From assembly GCF_000260415.1 (NCBI RefSeq), contig NZ_BACP01000025.1:1-60266 (forward strand): a stretch of 60,266 bases of DNA, in the 5' to 3' direction. The translations under genes and the position numbers were made by a program. Shown in pieces: positions 57,553-60,266 of the stretch. The stretch comes from Liquorilactobacillus mali KCTC 3596 = DSM 20444. GTDB lineage: Bacteria > Bacillota > Bacilli > Lactobacillales > Lactobacillaceae. Position 1 is the first letter of the stretch; each line of letters starts with the position of its first letter. The notes below the pieces were generated by a model. The model ran no database searches and was not told the origin of the DNA. It saw nothing but the letters and a program-made list of their open reading frames with translations.

Positions 57553-58668
57553 TTATATAAACATGAATGGATCCGTATTTATCTCAGATTGCATTACTTC
57601 AATCTGCCATCCATATTCGTTATTCCATTGTTTGAATAAGCGCTGCAACTGTGGTTTGCAGACTTGTTCAATATGGTGACCTGGGTCTATTGCCGTTAAC
57701 CCACTTGCAATTATATCATGCCCTGTGTGATAAGAAATATCACCAGTCACATAAACATCTGCTTTCTTTCGCAAAGCATCGGTGTAAAATTGACCACCAC
57801 TTCCACCCAGAATTGCTATTCTTTTGATTTCTCGTGTCGGATCTGCTGTTACTACCCGCAAATGTTCAACTTTGAATTTTGTCTTGCAATACTCAGCAAA
57901 TTCACTGATAGTCATTGTATCTTTTAGGTCACCAACTCTCCCCATCCCATACTTAACTCCACTTTCCATAATGGGAAACAAATCAAATGCCGGTTCCTCA
58001 TAAGGATGAACTGCTCTCATTGTCCTCATTATTTTAGACAGTAAATTGTAGGAGAAAACAACTTCTATTTTATCCTCAGAAACTTCCGTTGGCTCTAATA
58101 AATTACCAATAGTTGGATTAGCATCAGCTTGCGGTGTAAATCTTCCAGTTCCGCTGATTGTATAAGAACAATCTCGATATTCTCCAATCGTTCCAGCCCC
58201 TGCCTCTGTCAGTGCATTTCTAACAGTTTCAGCAGAATCTTTAGGAACAAAGACTGCAAGTTTTAATAGACGTTCTTCGCGCTGCGGTAGAAGAATTTCA
58301 GTATCTGTTAGTTCAAGCAAACCCGCGAGCCAATCATTCATTCCGCCATTTGCATTGTCAAGGTTAGTATGTGCTGCGTAAACTGTAATGCCATGCTTTA
58401 TTAACTCTGAATACATTTTATTTTGCGGAACGGCTAAGTCGAATTTTTTTATTGGCCGAAAAAGTGCAGGATGATGTGCAAAAATAAAGTCAACATTGTT
58501 TTTAATTGCTTCAGCAACAACTTCTGGTCGAACATCCAACGTCACCATTAATTTGTGAACATTTTGTTGCATACTACCTAATTGAAGACCAACTGGATCT
58601 CCTTTTTCTGCCCAGTTTTGTGGTGCGAATTGTTCAAAACGTGCAACTATTTCACTAACATCAGTCAT
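57553..58668 (-). CDS. Nif3-like dinuclear metal centre protein
   Basis: The 371 residues match the Nif3/YqfO family of dimetal proteins: GLQLGSMQQ near the start, VDFIFAHHPALFRP with the two adjacent His ligands, YAAHTNLDN with another His, a central ferredoxin-like insertion (about 130-230, LLKLAVFVPKDS...EPTEVSEDKIE), and a C-terminal DVYVTGDISYHTGHDI. The insertion is typical of the Gram-positive YqfO form. Recent names are GTP cyclohydrolase 1 type 2 homolog; the reaction is not settled. It overlaps trmK by eight bases. Confidence 0.92.
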   Translation of the reverse strand: MTDVSEIVARFEQFAPQNWAEKGDPVGLQLGSMQQNVHKLMVTLDVRPEVVAEAIKNNVDFIFAHHPALFRPIKKFDLAVPQNKMYSELIKHGITVYAAHTNLDNANGGMNDWLAGLLELTDTEILLPQREERLLKLAVFVPKDSAETVRNALTEAGAGTIGEYRDCSYTISGTGRFTPQADANPTIGNLLEPTEVSEDKIEVVFSYNLLSKIMRTMRAVHPYEEPAFDLFPIMESGVKYGMGRVGDLKDTMTISEFAEYCKTKFKVEHLRVVTADPTREIKRIAILGGSGGQFYTDALRKKADVYVTGDISYHTGHDIIASGLTAIDPGHHIEQVCKPQLQRLFKQWNNEYGWQIEVMQSEINTDPFMFI

Positions 58669-59359
58669 CTAATATTCCTTCTATCCGTTTAATCTTTGCT
58701 AACATTTTTTGTTCTTGTGCAATCGGAAACTCTCTTGCCTTTTTCATTTCTTCGAGAACATATTTGATTTTCTGTAATTCTTCTTGCCATTTAGCAACAA
58801 ACACCTCATTTTTTTGCTGTCGTAAAAATGGTCCAAATTCCAAATCCTCTGCTGATAACTCAAAAGCGTTCTTATCATACTTGGCAACAATTATCTCATA
58901 GATATGATGATCTTCTGATAAAATCTCTTCAGCAATGATCCTGTAACTATTAGTTAAAAGCCAGTTGCGAACCTGTTTTTCACCAACATTCGGCTGTAAA
59001 ATCAGTAATGGATGATTAGCTAATTTTAACTGTCCTTCTTCAAGAATCTCACTAATTAAAGGCCCTCCCATTCCACAAATTGTGATCACATTGATGTTGT
59101 CTTCAATATTGATAGCTGCTAGCCCGTCAGCATGACGAACCTTAATCAGATTATTCAATCCTTCTTTTTTTATTTCATTGACAGCATTCTGATATGGTCC
59201 TTCAACCACCTCACCAGCAATTGCAAAAGCAAGTTGGTTATTCAATCCAAGATATGCCGGCAAATAGGCATGATCAGATCCAATGTCAGCCAGTCTTGCA
59301 TCCTCAGGTACATATGAGGCAACCCGCAAAAGTCGCTGTGATAAATGTCTTGCGTCCAT
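58661..59359 (-). CDS. trmK: tRNA (adenine(22)-N(1))-methyltransferase TrmK
   Basis: TrmK methylates A22 of tRNA with S-adenosylmethionine. I start it at the ATG at 59359 (MDARHLSQRL) after AAGGAG; a GTG three codons earlier is too close to the site. The 232 residues have the Rossmann core with the ADIGSDHAYLPAYL motif I, the acidic VVEGPYQNAV end of strand 2, and the GMGGPLISEILEEG segment typical of the YqfN/TrmK family. The C-terminus (after 190) is a coiled coil. It is upstream of the nif3-like gene as in Bacillus. Confidence 0.95.
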   Translation of the reverse strand: MDARHLSQRLLRVASYVPEDARLADIGSDHAYLPAYLGLNNQLAFAIAGEVVEGPYQNAVNEIKKEGLNNLIKVRHADGLAAINIEDNINVITICGMGGPLISEILEEGQLKLANHPLLILQPNVGEKQVRNWLLTNSYRIIAEEILSEDHHIYEIIVAKYDKNAFELSAEDLEFGPFLRQQKNEVFVAKWQEELQKIKYVLEEMKKAREFPIAQEQKMLAKIKRIEGILDD

Positions 59360-59436
59360 TAAAAACACTCCTTCTTATAACTAAAGTATAGCGAAAATTC
59401 AGTAATAAAAAAAGATGAAAGAAAATGATATTTTGT

Positions 59437-59480
59437 GCAAAAAAAAGACTGCCTTAAACAATTGTCTCGTCGCAGTCTTT
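59437..59480 (-). terminator. Intrinsic terminator of the phosphorylase gene
   Basis: AAAGACTGC (59444-59452) pairs with GCAGTCTTT (59472-59480), and the minus strand continues with a long T run. It lies about 105 bases after the phosphorylase stop. Confidence 0.8.
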
Positions 59481-59584
59481 ACAATGAATTAATTCAAAAA
59501 TTAAGTTTTAACCTATTCTCTTTGTTTATTCCATATGTCGAAATTTTACTAACTTGCTGAGCATCCTCTTTGTAAATACATTAA

Positions 59585-60190
59585 TTATTTCAGTCTAATC
59601 CCAATCTCAAGTGCCAACTCAAAAAAGTCATAAACTGATGGGGCCTGTGCACGTTCATCACTTCTCCTATCCCAAACACCCGTTTCAATATTCAAATGAT
59701 CTGCTGTGTAAAAAAACTGATAGACATTTTTATGCCGATAACGCGCCCAAGCTGCAACAGCTGAGGCTTCCATATCGACAACTGAGCAGCCCATCGCAAT
59801 TCTTTCTTTTGCTTTTTCTGGTGTCTCACGAAAAATAGCATCTGTCGTCCAGGTTTTAGCAGTCATATAACCGACATTCAATTCATCAAGAATCATTGTC
59901 AATTTCGCGACTGAATTTGGATTCATCTGTATTTCATTACTCGCAGGTACATAGTGAAAGCTAGTTCCTTCATCCCTGATTGCACTAGTTGGAATAATTA
60001 GTTGATGTGCGTCAATGTTTTTGTCCAAAACGCCACATGTTCCAAACAAAATCACATTTTCAATTCCACCGGACATCAATTCTTCCAATCTGCCAATTAA
60101 AGCTGGAGCACCCAAGTCAGCACCTGCAATGGTAAACTTTTGCATGCCGCACTCATAACTTCCAATTACTGCATCTTGGACAATACTATG
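59585..60190 (-). CDS. Uridine/purine nucleoside phosphorylase family protein, 5' end outside or damaged
   Basis: Members split nucleosides with phosphate to base and ribose-1-phosphate. The visible 186 residues from an internal ATG at 60145 include ENVILFGTCGVL, IIPTSAIRDEGTSFHYVP, TWTTDAIFRETPEK and GCSVVDMEASAVAAWARY, where the MEAS motif binds the ribose. Coding sequence clearly continues upstream (IVQDAVIGSYECG) to about 60190; beyond 60192 the DNA is a repeat copy of the gene itself and the frame meets a stop. The first 50 to 70 residues are therefore missing. The RDEGTSFHY and TTDA parts resemble uridine phosphorylases, but the base is not certain. Confidence 0.85.
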   Translation of the reverse strand, partial: HSIVQDAVIGSYECGMQKFTIAGADLGAPALIGRLEELMSGGIENVILFGTCGVLDKNIDAHQLIIPTSAIRDEGTSFHYVPASNEIQMNPNSVAKLTMILDELNVGYMTAKTWTTDAIFRETPEKAKERIAMGCSVVDMEASAVAAWARYRHKNVYQFFYTADHLNIETGVWDRRSDERAQAPSVYDFFELALEIGIRLK

Positions 60191-60266
60191 TTGGACACCA
60201 ATTCTTCCAATCTGCCAATTAAAGCTGGAGCACCCAAGTCAGCACCTGCAATGGTAAACTTTTGCA
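60071..60266. repeat. 74-bp direct repeat at the window end, 122-bp offset
   Basis: 60071-60144 and 60193-60266 are identical except 60076 T versus 60198 C. The second copy ends exactly with the last base of the window. The offset is not a multiple of three. Confidence 0.95.

Overview
The window looks like one stretch, perhaps a complete contig, of the chromosome of a low-GC Gram-positive bacterium in Lactobacillaceae. The evidence is strongly AT-rich sequence, AGGAGG-type ribosome binding sites, and the gene content and order: parE-parC, topA-xerC-hslV-hslU, lepB-rbgA-rnhB-dprA, folA-thyA, cmk-rpsA-der-hup, ypbB-recQ, scpA-scpB-rluB, pfkA-pyk. Gene style suggests the Ligilactobacillus/Liquorilactobacillus branch; this placement is inference only, as no 16S rRNA or other marker was compared. 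Both ends cut through genes: a short-chain dehydrogenase at the left and a nucleoside phosphorylase at the right.

Layout. Nearly everything is on the minus strand. Only the SDR remnant, plsY, a YitT-family gene and a 59-residue DUF2929 gene are on the plus strand. From left to right: (1) 1-5870 is an accessory-looking region with the SDR remnant and a five-gene minus-strand operon, in which a membrane acyltransferase and an AMP-forming ligase precede a sulfonate/nitrate/taurine-type ABC importer. (2) 6117-11387 has topoisomerase IV (parE-parC), divergent from plsY. (3) 11530-20708 is a long co-directional run of information and envelope genes: lepB, rbgA, rnhB, dprA, topA, xerC, hslV, hslU and an aldose epimerase. 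(4) 21007-24337 is ypmR-ypmS-yozE-ctpA. (5) 24668-30083 is dapB-cca-ABC-F-thyA-folA. (6) 30254-37708 holds YitT, a TPR protein, hup, der, rpsA, cmk and a LysM protein. (7) 37799-46606 has ypbB-recQ, an FMN-riboswitch-controlled riboflavin importer, rluB, scpB, scpA, ribT, xerD, a Fur-family regulator, cvfB and a UPF0756 membrane protein. (8) 46900-53161 has dnaE and pfkA-pyk. (9) 53292-60266 has DUF2929, clpB, pepT, a Nif3-like protein, trmK and the truncated phosphorylase.

The genes are mainly housekeeping: DNA topology and chromosome segregation (ParCE, TopA, ScpAB, XerCD, HU), replication and repair (DnaE, RecQ, RNase HII, DprA), folate and thymidylate supply (FolA, ThyA), translation and RNA modification (RpsA, Der, RbgA, Cca, RluB, TrmK), protein quality control (HslUV, ClpB, CtpA), lower glycolysis (PfkA, Pyk), and riboflavin uptake.

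Main unusual signals. Four core genes (parE, galM-like, ctpA, clpB) are each broken by exactly one base in a run of six or seven A residues, which points to homopolymer sequencing errors more than to four real mutations. xerD has no ATG/GTG/TTG start at the expected place, but an AUC codon sits behind a well-spaced ribosome binding site. The right end carries a 74-bp near-perfect direct repeat (122-bp offset) that breaks the phosphorylase frame and looks like an assembly artefact. A family of small palindromes recurs as terminators. clpB and xerC have hairpins in their leaders that could control expression. A possible H-type pseudoknot lies between ctpA and lepB. The DnaE PHP domain lacks its usual metal ligands. 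No CRISPR array, rRNA, tRNA, prophage or complete insertion sequence was seen. The ligase/acyltransferase/importer operon is the best candidate for an undescribed pathway, but its substrate cannot be read from sequence.
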